From: Magicicada septendecula
Taxonomy: Eukaryota > Arthropoda > Insecta > Hemiptera > Cicadidae
Length of the DNA stretch: 64,000 nucleotides
Direction of reading: 5' to 3'
NCBI GenBank assembly: GCA_034769895.1
Contig: CM068367.1
Location: 115,118,573-115,182,572, forward strand
The stretch's first letter is position 1, and every line of letters begins with the position of its first letter. Both the position numbers and the translations under genes were made by a program. Below the pieces are notes generated by a model. It was not told the origin of the DNA. It saw only the letters and a program-made list of their open reading frames with translations, and searched no databases. This document shows, in pieces, positions 44,121 through 55,040 of the stretch.

Positions 44121-47100
44121 CTTGCTCGTAACCGCCAGATGAGACGTTAATCGCGGTGAGGCCCGAGGTACGTCACACCGGAAGACCTCATGCTTTGGAG
44201 TATGGAGTATCGCCTACTTATAGTCTGGGAGGGAGCCTTCTAATGAATACTATGGCTATGCTCTTGATCCCGTTAATGGAGACCCTCCATTTCCGCACTA
44301 CAATCGACAGAATACACTGACGTGTTGTCGGCGAACATGGCCAATCAGGTTTCAGGCAATTTGGACACGTCGTTAACACACAATTGTACGTGAAACAAAT
44401 CTCTTTTTTTTTGAAGTCGTGGACGACATGTGGTAATGAAATTCATTCAGGAAGTGAAGGGCTGTAGGTGTGCAGACGGATTATGAAACAGGAAATTCCG
44501 GACAAGTTGAATATACTTGGAATTTGTAGTAAAATATAAAAGCAACAGACTTGAATATGGAGACCGGGTGACCAGTGACAAATTATTTTGAACGTTTCGA
44601 GCAAGAAGGGCACTATCTGGCAAGGAACCGAAGAGTATGCTAATGGAAAGAATGGAAAGATGAAAAGGCGAGTTAAAAGTTTGTACAGTGTTACAAAGCT
44701 AAAATTTTTAAAGCATTTTAATGTTAAAAATGTACAGTTCAACGATATTAGTATAGACTTGGAAGAAGGGATCCAAAGAAATTGGAGATAAGCTGAGAAA
44801 AAAATATGCCTTACATATAAGGAAAAGCGTACATATTTTCCAAGAAAGGAAAATTCCTAAGTTATACAGTTTTATCGTAATTAATTTATACTTGTTACAT
44901 ACCAACATCATCTTCACTATCGTCAGCGTTATAATCATCTCATCACTCTCACTCCATCACCGCGGTTTCCTTCGTCGCCATTATTAACGCATCAAAATTG
45001 TCACTCCTTCCGTCGCGGTCGTCCCCTTCATTCAAAACGTTCTTCACCTTCGTATACCATCTGCCATCACTGCAATCGAGTCATTAACCTCTTTATCGTC
45101 GTCTAATCATTATATTCACTCTGTCATAGGTCAGCAGGCAGCAAACTGATTGGCGTGCTTTCCACGCTTCTCTACCTTCAGGTTCCCCCGTCAATGCATA
45201 CTATGAGTCTTTCAACATTTTAGCCCTATATTCTAAACGAGCATTTTCTCTGTAATTTTTCCCTTCAATTGTTCTCTTTAAAAGCTCATTGTACCGAAGT
45301 ATGTGCTTAATTAGCTGGCCTGTGCTCCTTTTCAAACGCTTTAAGAAGCTTTGTTCTTTTGAGCGCTACGAAAAGGCTTACAATTTCTAAGCTTTCTCTT
45401 ACAACCTGTTTTCATTATTCTTCTACGGCACGACACTTAGAAAGCGACGAGGCTTTACTTTCCCTCCTCTACTATCATCCACAATTCACTTTCATAGAAG
45501 GAACCTATTGAAACGTCCCCCTGAATTTTTTATAGAATTTTTGTTAAGTTTTTTTTGGTTAGAAATTTTTTTTTTCTCAGGGGTCGTTACTTAATTATTA
45601 AAACTAGACCTGCGGTCTAGACGGAAGAAAAATTGAGTTGAGCCCATCGTGACAGGACTTGCAATAAAACACTTGCAAACGATAACAGCTTTTATTAGTG
45701 TTCTCTTATTATAATAATAACATCTTTATTACAATATGCACGACTATATTTTCCACTATCATTAATGAACGTGCATCTCTCCAATACTGAATAACAATTG
45801 GCAATATTAACAAAGAATTAATTTTGAATATAATTAATCAACAACAAATTGTTTAAACACATTTAAGTGCATTGCCTTCACATAAGCTGACATCACTAAG
45901 TATGAACCTTTATTCACATGACTTTTATAAATAAGTTCTAATAAACAATTACTAAAGGTTGGATCTGCAGATACCTTATGAATTAAAGTGACCCTCAAAC
46001 AATGATACATCATGCCTAACAAGAACATGTAATATGCCGTTTTATACTTGCCAAGTAAAATATTTCTCTTTTCCTTTTAAAATAAATTATGCATCACAGG
46101 ATTAATACATGTATATATAGATACATATATCTTAATACTATCACCATGTCTTACACACACCAGTTGCCCGCTTAAGAAAAAATTTAAGGTGTCATACTAC
46201 AAGAATTATACTGGTTCAATTCTGTAACAGCCCCCCTAATAAGGACCTGTACCCACAGGAAGATTTAGGAAGGAACTACTCCATAGTTATTATCAATGCG
46301 TTAAGTACAAGTTGTTAATGACATTTTATCTTCATAAGAAACAGTTAATTAAACTGCCCAACTACCAGTTTTAAATTATGCTAGGTCACTAATCGCGACA
46401 AAGGCAAATGGTGTGCTATAAAATATAGCATAGTAATTGACATTCTTCAACAGGTAGATTCTTTAACTCTTTAATTACACTAGTCACTATAAGTCCACCG
46501 GACATGCTATAATAGACAGTTGGTCATTGAACATCTAAAATTACGGTTGTGAAGATGTCTTTCATTTCATGTTTTAACTGCAATAGGTTGCTGTTTCTTT
46601 TTGCGTTTTGTGGATTAAAATATAGGAGAGGTCCCACCTGTGCTTAGACGATTTGTTGTTACCCAGAATGCGCGCTGATGTCGACTGGGGTGTAGCCACT
46701 GGTGTCTCCGAAATTCTGTGCTTCATTTCTTCCTTAGGGCAGTCATTTTGGGCTGGCAGTGTGGGGATTTCTCGAGTTCTGACGGGATTGGGGTGGTGCT
46801 GCGATAGTCTGTAGATGACGACTGATGTTCTGTCCCCATCTTCGTTGTCCCCTTTTCCCTCTCGGCTAGGCGGGAACCCTGAAGCTCTTTAAATGGTCAC
46901 GAACTCAGTTCAAAAGATGAATCTTAATTCATAACGCCGCCAGACCAGTGTCCCGTTTGAATGCAAAAGAAGAAATGAGAGCGAATGTCGATACCTGCGA
47001 TCCCACGCGATCAGAAAATTCACAAATCAGCTGAATGGCGCGGCATGCTTGATTACGTACACACACAATTATCGCCACGTCACGGTCAAGGTTAAACGAT

Positions 47101-47215
47101 ACAGTGAAGCCGTGGCTGCACAAGCAACCCTTGAACCCGTTATACAGACGGCACTGTAGCCGCGACGTACGCCGAATAATTTAAGCTTAAATACTTCGGC
47201 ACACTATTAACAAAC
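44121..47215. other. Unassigned stretch with a small hairpin
   Basis: About 3 kb. CTAGACC-TGC-GGTCTAG is a hairpin at 45604-45620, about 100 bp after TTGAAACGTCCCC (45508), a string I associate with orthopteroid repeat termini. 46600-47170 is GC-richer. Possibly one long repeat from 45.5 to 47.2 kb, but I cannot show its ends. Confidence 0.3.
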
Positions 47216-47575
47216 ACTTTCTACAATTTATACCTCAGCTTTCAGCTGACAGTTTTTGAAGAAAACAGACTTTTCTTTGGACGCCTTGCTTCGACAATTC
47301 GACTAAGTATATACCACTTCCTTGAAGCCCCACGAGATATTTTACTTCTTCAACAGCTGAATTTTTTACTTCTTGTAGAGCGTCAATAAAAATGTTTAAT
47401 TTAGTCCTGTTTTGTTCGTTCATACTGAAGTCTAGGCTTTTCGTTATCTATGTATTAATCTTCACGTTGTACTCCTCTATCACTACTTTATCTATTATGA
47501 TAAGACATCTTTGCAGGTGTGCTTCATTCTCAGCAACCACAGCTAGGAATATCTTCCGCGAATCTTAGCGTATCT
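47216..47575 (-). pseudogene. Non-LTR retrotransposon RT palm remnant
   Basis: Minus strand: TLRFAEDI (the catalytic FADD box changed to FAED), a frameshift, LAVVAENEAHLQRCLIIIDK then EEYNVKINT, and in the 62-residue frame (47423-47235) MNEQNRTKLNIFIDALQEVK, VEEVKYLVGLQGS and QRKVCFLQK. The order (RFADDI, AExxxxLQ, EYxMKIN, N, VxxFKYLGS, KxAFxxK) is that of the RT palm and following region. The catalytic aspartate substitution and frameshift mark a dead copy. Confidence 0.75.
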
Positions 47576-47983
47576 ACTTCTTATCCACTTCAACTTAAAC
47601 TTACATTTTTGCCCTAAATTTATCGAGCGCTTACTGAAATCACAAAGTGAAAAAATATGATGACATTCAGCATCCCAGTCACACACTCCTGTCATTATTA
47701 AAATACTGTTAAGGGATTATTACATAGTATAGCTTCTGCTTGCTTGAACAACATAGTCTGCTAATTTCATATTTGTAAAAATTGTTTACATCACTACATT
47801 ACTATTACTAAAAGTGCACTATCATCACCGACACCATCATGTCACGTAAACCCTATCACAATGTAAGAAAACTATGTTTTTACGTAATATAAATATGTTG
47901 AATACAAACAACATAATAAACTATATTTTCTACATAATATTTACACGTTTCCCTAGATTATATTTCAATTATTTCATATATTT

Positions 47984-47985
<2 letters not shown>

Positions 47986-48029
<44 letters not shown>
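47986..48029. repeat. (GT)n microsatellite
   Basis: Forty-four bases of GT, followed by GAGCGAGCGTGTGAGTG. Confidence 0.97.
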
Positions 48030-48031
<2 letters not shown>

Positions 48032-48069
48032 CGAGCGTGTGAGTGGTTACCAAAGGCAAGTATTTAATT

Positions 48070-49066
48070 ACTACTTGCTTTTGGAAGGAAAGGGATCCCA
48101 CAACATCTAATTAAAGCAATATAGAGTTTGTATATGGAGAATAAAATCTTAATAGAAGCAGGGAGACCGAGAACAGCTCCTAGAGTTGGCCTGATCAATT
48201 GTGGAGTACGACAAGAGTGTCCATTATCAGCTTCCCTTTTTAATTTATATATTGACGATGTCATACAAAATTGGCAGATGTGTCTTCCAGACCATTTTAT
48301 GATTGGTCACTCTACAATTGACACTTTGTTGTTTTGCGGACGATCAGGCTATTCTGTCGGACTCTGAAAACAGACTGCAGGTGGGTATACATTTGTTAAA
48401 TGGAATCTGCAAAGACTCTGGATTGCAGATATCCACAATTCAAACCAAGGCGATGGCTTTTTCTGGAACAGATCCCGTACGGGCAAAAATTGTTATAGAT
48501 GGTACTGTCCTGGAGCAAGTTAGCAGTTTTGAATACCTGGGATACAGTGTGTCTTATAGTGCAAGCAACGACGTGGTGCATACGTTCAACCTTATGTGCG
48601 GGACCATCAGGTGAACCCTTAAGTCAGCAAGTAAAGGAACACGCCTATAATTCTACAAGGTGATGGCTCTTCCCACACTTCTTTATACGTCTGAGAATTG
48701 GACTATAACGAAAGGCCAGGCCAGTCGCATGCAAGCGGCTGAAATAAGATTTCTCAGGCACGTGGCAGAGTATACTCTCCATGACCATAGAAGAAACACA
48801 GATATACGGCAAGAACTGAATATTATGAGTATACTCGACAGGATCGCCCAGTATTGGCTGAATTGGTGGGAACATCTTTGCCGAATGGATGACTGCCGCA
48901 TCCCCAAACAACTATGGAACGGAGAAATGTATCCCCAAACAAGCCGAGGGGACGGAGATGTGTGGGTCGTTCGAGGAAGAGCTGGAGTGACCAGCTGTAA
49001 TATTTGCCTATTTGAGACCGGAACAAACCATTCTTGGTTTAAACCTTGAGGATGATGATGATGATT
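48070..49066 (+). pseudogene. Non-LTR retrotransposon RT, palm to 3' end (GATGAT-tail family)
   Basis: The plus strand reads LINCGVRQECPLSASLFNLY and IDDVIQNW (RT motif GVRQGCPLSxxLFNLY), a frameshift near 48325, then CFADDQAILSDSENRLQ (catalytic FADD), CKDSGLQISTIQTKAMAF, SSFEYLGYSVS, and after stops near 48612 KVMALPTLLYTSENWTITKG, EIRFLRHVAEYTLHDHRRN and CRMDDCRIPKQLWNG. It ends with a (GAT)n tail at 49066. This is the longest copy of the family also seen at 1937-2575 and 12505-12568. Confidence 0.9.
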
Positions 49067-49912
49067 TGCTTTTGGAACATTCTAAATTAAACAAAATTGT
49101 ATAAACACTAGCCTGTTACATTTGAGATACACAAATTATAGAAACAGAATATTATCGTATTTTACATAATGTTTGCAGATTGCTTGTTTTAATTTCATTT
49201 CAGTTGAGTAGAGTACATCTAGTACGATAATCTCAATACAGAAGTTTACTATGTATACCGCTGGCCTGCAGCTATTGGAGGTAGTTAGTTTATTTGGGTC
49301 ATGTAAATTAATCGAACTTGTTACACAACTAATCAAAATGGCGTTACGCTAAACTATTAAACACACGAATGAAGTGATGTCGAACACGAAAAATCTGCTG
49401 ATAACATTAATCAACCGTTATCCTGGCTTTGTAGGAGAACAGCATCCTGGAAAAGCAGCATGTGAAACGCATTGAAATAAAAACATGAAAAACACATTCG
49501 CTTGCCATATTAGCGTGTGCAATTTTATACCCTGTGGTTTATAAAATTTGGTTTAAAATATTTTGATAAATTCCAGTTTTATGATGATTCTATCATAAAT
49601 GTTTTATTGCCTGCGACTAGTCTACGCAATTGGATACGTTCTGTAAACAGCTTATTTAGGTCAAGTGGTCTCGTCTGAGGTAGGCGTCCAACTAATCACA
49701 GCGATCTAACCTGTCGAATAACAATGCCGTGTCGGAAAATACAACCATACGGAGAATTTTATGTTTTGATTTACGTTAAGGACACGTAAATAAATTCTTC
49801 CATTATTCCAATTACTGTAAAGCACATTATAAATACGACGTTGGATTTCGAAGGGAATCATCACGCATATTGTAAACGTCCGTGGTACGGAAGCTGTTGG
49901 ATCACACAAGAC
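49067..49912. other. Unassigned AT-rich DNA
   Basis: No supported feature. Confidence 0.45.
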
Positions 49913-49966
49913 ATAAGAATGTTGACAAGCAGAATGATCACTGTTGCACACCACTATATAAAAATT

Positions 49967-50014
49967 ATCCCGATTAGCGCTTTCAAGCTTCACAGCTCAT
50001 CGTCAGATCGGAAT
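49967..50014 (-). ncRNA. Hammerhead-ribozyme-like motif, left arm
   Basis: Exact mirror of the motif at 50087-50134, reading on the minus strand. Confidence 0.65.
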
Positions 50015-50086
50015 TGAAAGAAATTACCCCATCTCACCCCACCCTTCACCATGGGTGAAGGGTTTGTTTTCACATAATTTCTTTCA

Positions 50087-50134
50087 ATTCCGATCTGACG
50101 ATGAGCTGTGAAGCTTGAAAGCGCTAATCGGGAT
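50087..50134 (+). ncRNA. Hammerhead-ribozyme-like motif, right arm
   Basis: Stem I of 8 bp (AUUCCGAU with AUCGGGAU, one wobble), CUGACGA (50095-50101), extra U at 50102, stem II GAGCU/AGCUU closed by a GUGA tetraloop, GAAA (50117-50120), then AGCGCU (50120-50125), a palindrome that gives a loop-free stem III, and A50126 as the predicted cleavage residue. All conserved bases are present. A palindromic stem III cannot fold alone but can pair between two molecules, as proposed for short-stem-III hammerheads. Strongest ribozyme candidate in the window. Confidence 0.68.
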
Positions 50135-50221
50135 AATTTTTATATAGTGGTGTGCAACAGTGATCATTCTGCTTGTGATTTCAACCACTAACACAACTTT
50201 CTTCATTAAATAAGAATGTTG

Positions 50222-50742
50222 GACAGGATGTTTAAGGATGTGAATAGATAGCTACCGTTGTTTGTGTGCTTTAGTATAGCTAAAGATGAATTATAAAGTT
50301 TGAACTGATGCTTATCTTCATCACAATCACAATCACGCCGACGTCGTCATCAACATCATATCACCGTCGTAGTTGTCGTCGTCGTCACCATCATCACATA
50401 CCGTCGTAGTTGTCGTCATCATCATCATCATCACATCACCGTTGTCGTCCTTTTCACTGACATTGTCCTCGCCATTTTAAAGCCATTTAAGGTGTCATTA
50501 CCTTGTCATAATGACTCGGACGTGTCATTAATTATTTACATGTTCGCCTTAGATTGCATCCGAAACGATCTTGAAGTGATCATGAAATGTAACAAGTGGT
50601 GCGCTATTTTCTTGTTTCGCCCTAATTTCACTGTTGGTAGTAATGTTGGTATTATTCTGCTACTGCATCTCGTTTTCTTTCTCCCTTCTTCTCTTCTTAT
50701 CTTCCCCCACCTCATCCTCATTCTCTCCTATCCATTCTCTTT
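50222..50742. other. Low-complexity TCATCA/TCGTCG-rich stretch
   Basis: 50330-50440 is rich in CATCAT, CGTCGT and GTTGTCGTC trinucleotides; otherwise nothing. Confidence 0.6.
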
Positions 50743-50808
50743 CTCCTCCTCCTCCTCCTCCTCCTCCTCCTCCTCCTCCTCCTCCTCCTCCTCCTCCTCC
50801 TCCTCCTC
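50743..50808. repeat. (CTC)n microsatellite
   Basis: Sixty-six bases of CTC/TCC trinucleotide. Confidence 0.97.
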
Positions 50809-51770
50809 GTATCCTACTTTCTCAATTTATTCTTTTTAAGAGATAGTTCAAGATTTCTATTCAGATTTACTTTCAGCTTCTCGATCATAAGCAATCTAAC
50901 CTACCATCGTTTTTAAATGTACGTTTTTTTATTCTAATGGTGGCGCTTTCCCACCTTCGTTCCTATTTGAAAACTACTTCTGATCCGACATCCTTAAACA
51001 TGCCCAGATTAATCGGTGGATTGTATTTTCAAAGGTTTACTGAAGAAAATTCAATTTTGTTTTCAAGCTTTAGTAAAGAAAAGATTTGAAATTTTACAAT
51101 TGTTTCTCTCCTTACTGTATACGACGTGAATGAAGCTGACGCTGTTTGAATACGTTTCATTACACTTAAACTCACGAGACTTCGATCGACGTCTCAATGA
51201 ATATTTATAGTAGCTTATCATGAAACTAACGATAACTCAACACGCCATCATTAAGCTCATTAAAGACACGAAGACGGCCGTAATAAACATATTATCGGAA
51301 CAAAATGAGACCCGTCAATCCCGTATATTTACACAGATAAAGCTACAATTCAGTTTGATTGGTCGTTTCAACGCTATGATTCTTAAGCGAAACAAGAGAT
51401 TCAAATGTAATTTTCTGAATAAGTTTACAGATTTTTCGCGTATCTAATGCTTTTGTAGTACTTATTGTAATATCTATTGAGATTAATGAAATCAATTAAG
51501 TGTAAATGAATAGTGAACTAAATAATTAAACTAAATGAAATTAAATGAAGGACACGAATGAAACTAAATGAAGGACACGAAAAGACCTATTGATGTCTGA
51601 AATAAACTAGAGATTTCGTTTGGCTACTCACCTTCAACTTCATATTAATACATTATTTATAAATATGCACGTAAAGAACAAATAAATATTTAGTAATACA
51701 CCGAAGTTACAATTTTATAAAACTTCATCTTCCCAAAGTAAAATACAATACCACTCAGACATATTAGCTT
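50809..51770. other. Unassigned AT-rich DNA
   Basis: 51530-51585 holds two copies of GAAACTAAATGAAGGACACG-like text in tandem (about 24 bp). No gene supported. Confidence 0.4.
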
Positions 51771-51910
51771 CCTCTTCTTCTCTTAGTGCCCTGCCTGATT
51801 CCAGGCGTTGACAATTCCCATTTCGATCACATGTTTTTTCGATCTAGTGAAGAGTGCAATAGTTCTTCAGCAGTCAGGTTTGACCACTGTCAGAGGTTAC
51901 GGAGCCAAAA
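51771..51910 (-). pseudogene. Possible non-LTR retrotransposon 3' coding scrap
   Basis: The minus strand reads NLTAEELLHSSLDRKNM then a stop. This resembles the W-x-x-L-T-A-x-EL-x-x-x-x-x-DR-x-x-W segment after GRP-x-x-RW in several insect elements. Short and interrupted. Confidence 0.35.
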
Positions 51911-52149
51911 TAGCTTTACCACCAATTTATTTTTGCTATTTATATTTCCATTTAGAATTAGTTTTTAGTAGGTCATATCGGAATCCTCTTTGTATATGTC
52001 ACAGTATGCAATTTTTTTCTTTTGATAGTCGCAATTAACTGGGACCAATGTCGTTTTCTGTTAATTGCGGTGTCCCTTTCTAGTGTGTCATTTCTCAGTA
52101 GGCGTCTGTAGAGTCAAATTAAGTCAAATATAAAGTCAAAATAATTAAG

Positions 52150-52560
52150 GGGGTGTATAGTACTTTTTTTTCTGAAGCCACAACCAAAAACTTCGAATCT
52201 TTCGAAATGTGGTTTTACCGTAGAATACTGAGCATTTCATGGACAGCACATATAACTAATGTTGAAGTTCTTAGAAAGATGAAGAAAGAAAGAAAAGTTA
52301 TTAACACAGCGAAGATAAGAAACCTTCAGTATCTGGGACATCTCGTGAGAAATGAACAGAGATTTTACTTATATCTATACTTATGTCTATACTACAGGGA
52401 AAAGTACTTGGAAAGAGAGGAGTTGGGCGACCTAGAATCTCAAGGCTGAGAAATTTAAGGACCTGGTTTGGAAAGAATACAACTAACTTATTCCGTGGAG
52501 CAGTACAGAAAGTTAAAATATGATATCCAACATCCGAAACGGATAGGAAATATCAGAACA
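52150..52560 (+). pseudogene. Non-LTR retrotransposon RT C-terminal remnant (family B)
   Basis: The plus strand reads FEMWFYRRILSISWTAHITN, VEVLRKMKKERKVINTAKIR and LQYLGHLVRNEQRF, nearly identical to 35279-35480. A stretch at about 52365-52400 (TATATCTATACTTATGTCTA) replaces coding bases and shifts the frame; afterwards the plus strand still gives GRPR-like text. 5' truncated. Confidence 0.85.
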
Positions 52561-52564
52561 CATT

Positions 52565-52818
52565 AGTACTTTTAATGTGCATGTTTCACATGCGGATACG
52601 AGGATGAGCCACACAGAATCTAACTAATCTCTCTATGAGACGGTGGCCCAGAGTTCTGTTAGTAAGAAGTGGCTTTAGTTTGAGAAAAGCAGACCAAGCC
52701 ATTTCGATTCTAGCTTTGACCTCCCAATTGGGATATAAGGATTGAGTGATACGGCAACCAAGATACTTGATGAAGTGCCTCACTCTCTCTACAGGTTTAT
52801 CATCTAGGTAAAGTTGGC
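52565..52818 (-). pseudogene. Non-LTR retrotransposon RT fragment, opposite strand
   Basis: The minus strand reads YLDDKPVERVRHFIKYLGCR then EVKARIEMAWSAFLKLKPLL and TNRTLGHRLIERLVRF. This is the YLGCxI...KxRIxMAxxAFxKLxxLLTNRTL block that in complete elements directly precedes the ExWTLTEAT block seen at 52150 on the other strand. Two remnants thus meet tail to tail. Confidence 0.83.
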
Positions 52819-53677
52819 CTTATATCCATTTTATTTGTAACCACAAACGGAATAAACGTTAAATGTTTTATAAGCCACTCATTTGTGACAATTCTCTTAG
52901 AATGAGCAGCAAGCAATACAAATAAGCACTACAATACATAAAATAAACATACATAAAGTAGTGGTGATTATAACATAAGAACTATACATCAAATGTATGA
53001 TATAGGACTATATTAATTATTAGAATACTGTCGAAGAAACTCAATAGTTTAGATATATATCTTTCCCATTAAGATTGTTTAAAAACCAAGTACTTCTGCA
53101 TCCATTGTTTTTTCCTATGAGTTACATGTATAGAAATTATAATTTATAACTAGGAACCGCCTGAATAGCCACAAAACAAAATGTACGAAGATATATAGGT
53201 TTTATAGTACAATAAAAACTAATTAAAAATCAACTGAATACATACATTTATAATTAAAATTTTTAATCAACAACAACTTTGAACTTAAAACTAATATACA
53301 ATAGTTTTTATTACAATGAGAATTTTTTATTTAGACAAATTTCGTTTGGACTAAAATAAGCCAAGTTATAACGGAAACATGTGGTGGCCGTGTCGAGGTT
53401 GTGTCAAGGAGGGGGAAGGTTCGGTGTCGACGCAATAGACGTTAGCCCTACGTTAACGGGGACGACATTAAACCCTCGTGGTTGCGGTGGCGCAACCCCC
53501 ATATATTATGAACAATAACACAGTGCTCACGTTAGAAAAGAACGTGTACGTAGGTTTTTATATATTTAACAAGTCCCCTTTTGGTAAGTGAATTATTACA
53601 GGATTTTGTTTAAAATTCAGTAGGCTGCCGTTTGGGTTAGCAATTGCTACCTGGATCACTTGCTTACGACCAAGAGG

Positions 53678-53679
<2 letters not shown>
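52819..53679. other. Unassigned AT-rich DNA
   Basis: 53380-53510 is GC-richer; no feature recognised. Confidence 0.4.

Positions 53680-53761
<82 letters not shown>
53680..53761. repeat. (GA)n microsatellite, 82 bp
   Basis: Pure AG dinucleotides. Confidence 0.98.
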
Positions 53762-53765
<4 letters not shown>

Positions 53766-54559
53766 TAACAGAGTGGAATTTTACGATGTCAACTCAAGTA
53801 GGTGGTCTAATTATTTTGTTGCTGATAAACTTTGTGTAGGATGAGCTCATTGAAGGAAAACACATCACTATCGAAATTACGTCCAATCAAAAAACCACAA
53901 CTGAAGTCACTTATTAACAATGTGAGCTTAACGTTGTTTACTTCGTTGTCTGCATCGCGACAATAACAACAACTATACATTATTTAGAATGGTGGAGTGG
54001 AGTGGATTCTGATTAGCAGCTGTGTATCAAGTTGCGGCTAGCGTTAGGTGACCTAGATAAACTGACTGCAATACAACAGATTAGTGACTAACTGTAAAAC
54101 TAAAAATAAAATAAGAAAATGAACACATCATAAAATAAAGGTAATCTAATGTAAATTCTTTCGAAATCTTTGACAACGACCAGATTCTTGTTATAGTACC
54201 TAAATTTTATCTATCACACCAAGTAAATGGTGTTTCGTTTCCTTGCTTCATGCAAGCACAGTGACTATAATATAGACGAGTTTCTTGCAAATACAACTAC
54301 TATTTCAACAGCAACAACAACAAAATCAATAACGGTTTTTTTTTATGACGGAAACTGTGCAAAACTTATGTTCGTCACAGTAAGGTCCGCATTCCCAACA
54401 CATTTTTTCATGGAACGGATCCGCCTCGGGACTCAGCTTTGGTAATACTGCAGGGTGGGCCATTTGTTCTTCGTCCTTATGGACCTTCATCTGTTTTAAA
54501 CCTTAATCGGGGCAACATTACCTGCTTTCTCCTGTTGCGTCAGCAGCCCTAGCAAGGGG
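53762..54559. other. Unassigned; may include non-LTR 3' untranslated region
   Basis: The last about 120 bp (54440-54559) may be the 3' UTR of the minus-strand R1-like remnant that follows. Rest unassigned. Confidence 0.3.
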
Positions 54560-55040
54560 ATATTTTGCTTTCTTTGTTTGCCTTTTCTATGAAGGCTGTT
54601 ACATGATCTCACCAGAGGTCTTTTCTCTGCAGCATCAGTCCGATTATATTGTCGGGCGTGATCTGTCCCACTGCATTACCCGGAGTTTTGTCTCTCTTTT
54701 TTCCGTCTGTCACGGATGACAAACAAAACATTTGGTGCACATCGTTTAATTCCTGTTTACAGAAAATGCGGTCCGGTCTATCTACATTTTCCATTGTTTA
54801 GAGGTAAGACTGGAACAGACCATGACCAGTTAGAAAATGCGATATAAAATAATTAGTATCTCCATGTCTGGGGTCAATCAGCAAAGCAGCTAACTGCTTT
54901 AAGAGTCCAGCGGGCCAACTTCCCTTCGAGTCACTTGTAAGGCTTTCCTGTCACTGAGCCATAGTTTGGGCTCCGGCCTCCCTGTGAGCTTGTGCTTTCC
55001 CTAATCGTACTATCTCTTGTAAATCTGTTTCAGCTCCTGT
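54560..55040 (-). pseudogene. R1/TRAS-type non-LTR retrotransposon C-terminal remnant
   Basis: The minus strand reads SWPAGLLKQLAALLIDPRHG then DTNYFISHFLTGHGLFQSYL, a TAA stop, and in the same frame MENVDRPDRIFCKQELNDVH and ITPDNIIGLMLQRKDLW. NYxxSxFLTGHGxFxxYL followed by a degenerate cysteine cluster and TPDNIxxLMLxxxxxW is the usual C-terminal end of R1-clade ORF2, after the RT. Internal stop and loss of the zinc-binding cysteines show decay. Confidence 0.8.

Larger units (their letters stand above)
49913..50221. mobile_element. Palindromic hammerhead-bearing insertion with 12-bp target-site duplication
   Basis: ATAAGAATGTTG occurs at 49913-49924 and again at 50210-50221, bracketing a 285-bp insert. 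The insert is a perfect 102-bp inverted repeat (49925-50026 against 50075-50176), a 48-bp centre, and a 33-bp one-sided extension (50177-50209). Each arm contains a hammerhead motif. The centre has its own 10-bp hairpin, ACCCTTCACC-ATG-GGTGAAGGGT. Penelope-like elements have hammerhead LTR-like repeats that can be arranged head to head and variable target duplications, so this looks like a minimal Penelope-type insertion lacking any coding sequence. Perfect arms suggest youth or gene-conversion. Confidence 0.8.

Noticed and set aside
50492..50846. Serine-run and proline-run frames
   Set aside because: Translations of the CTC repeat.
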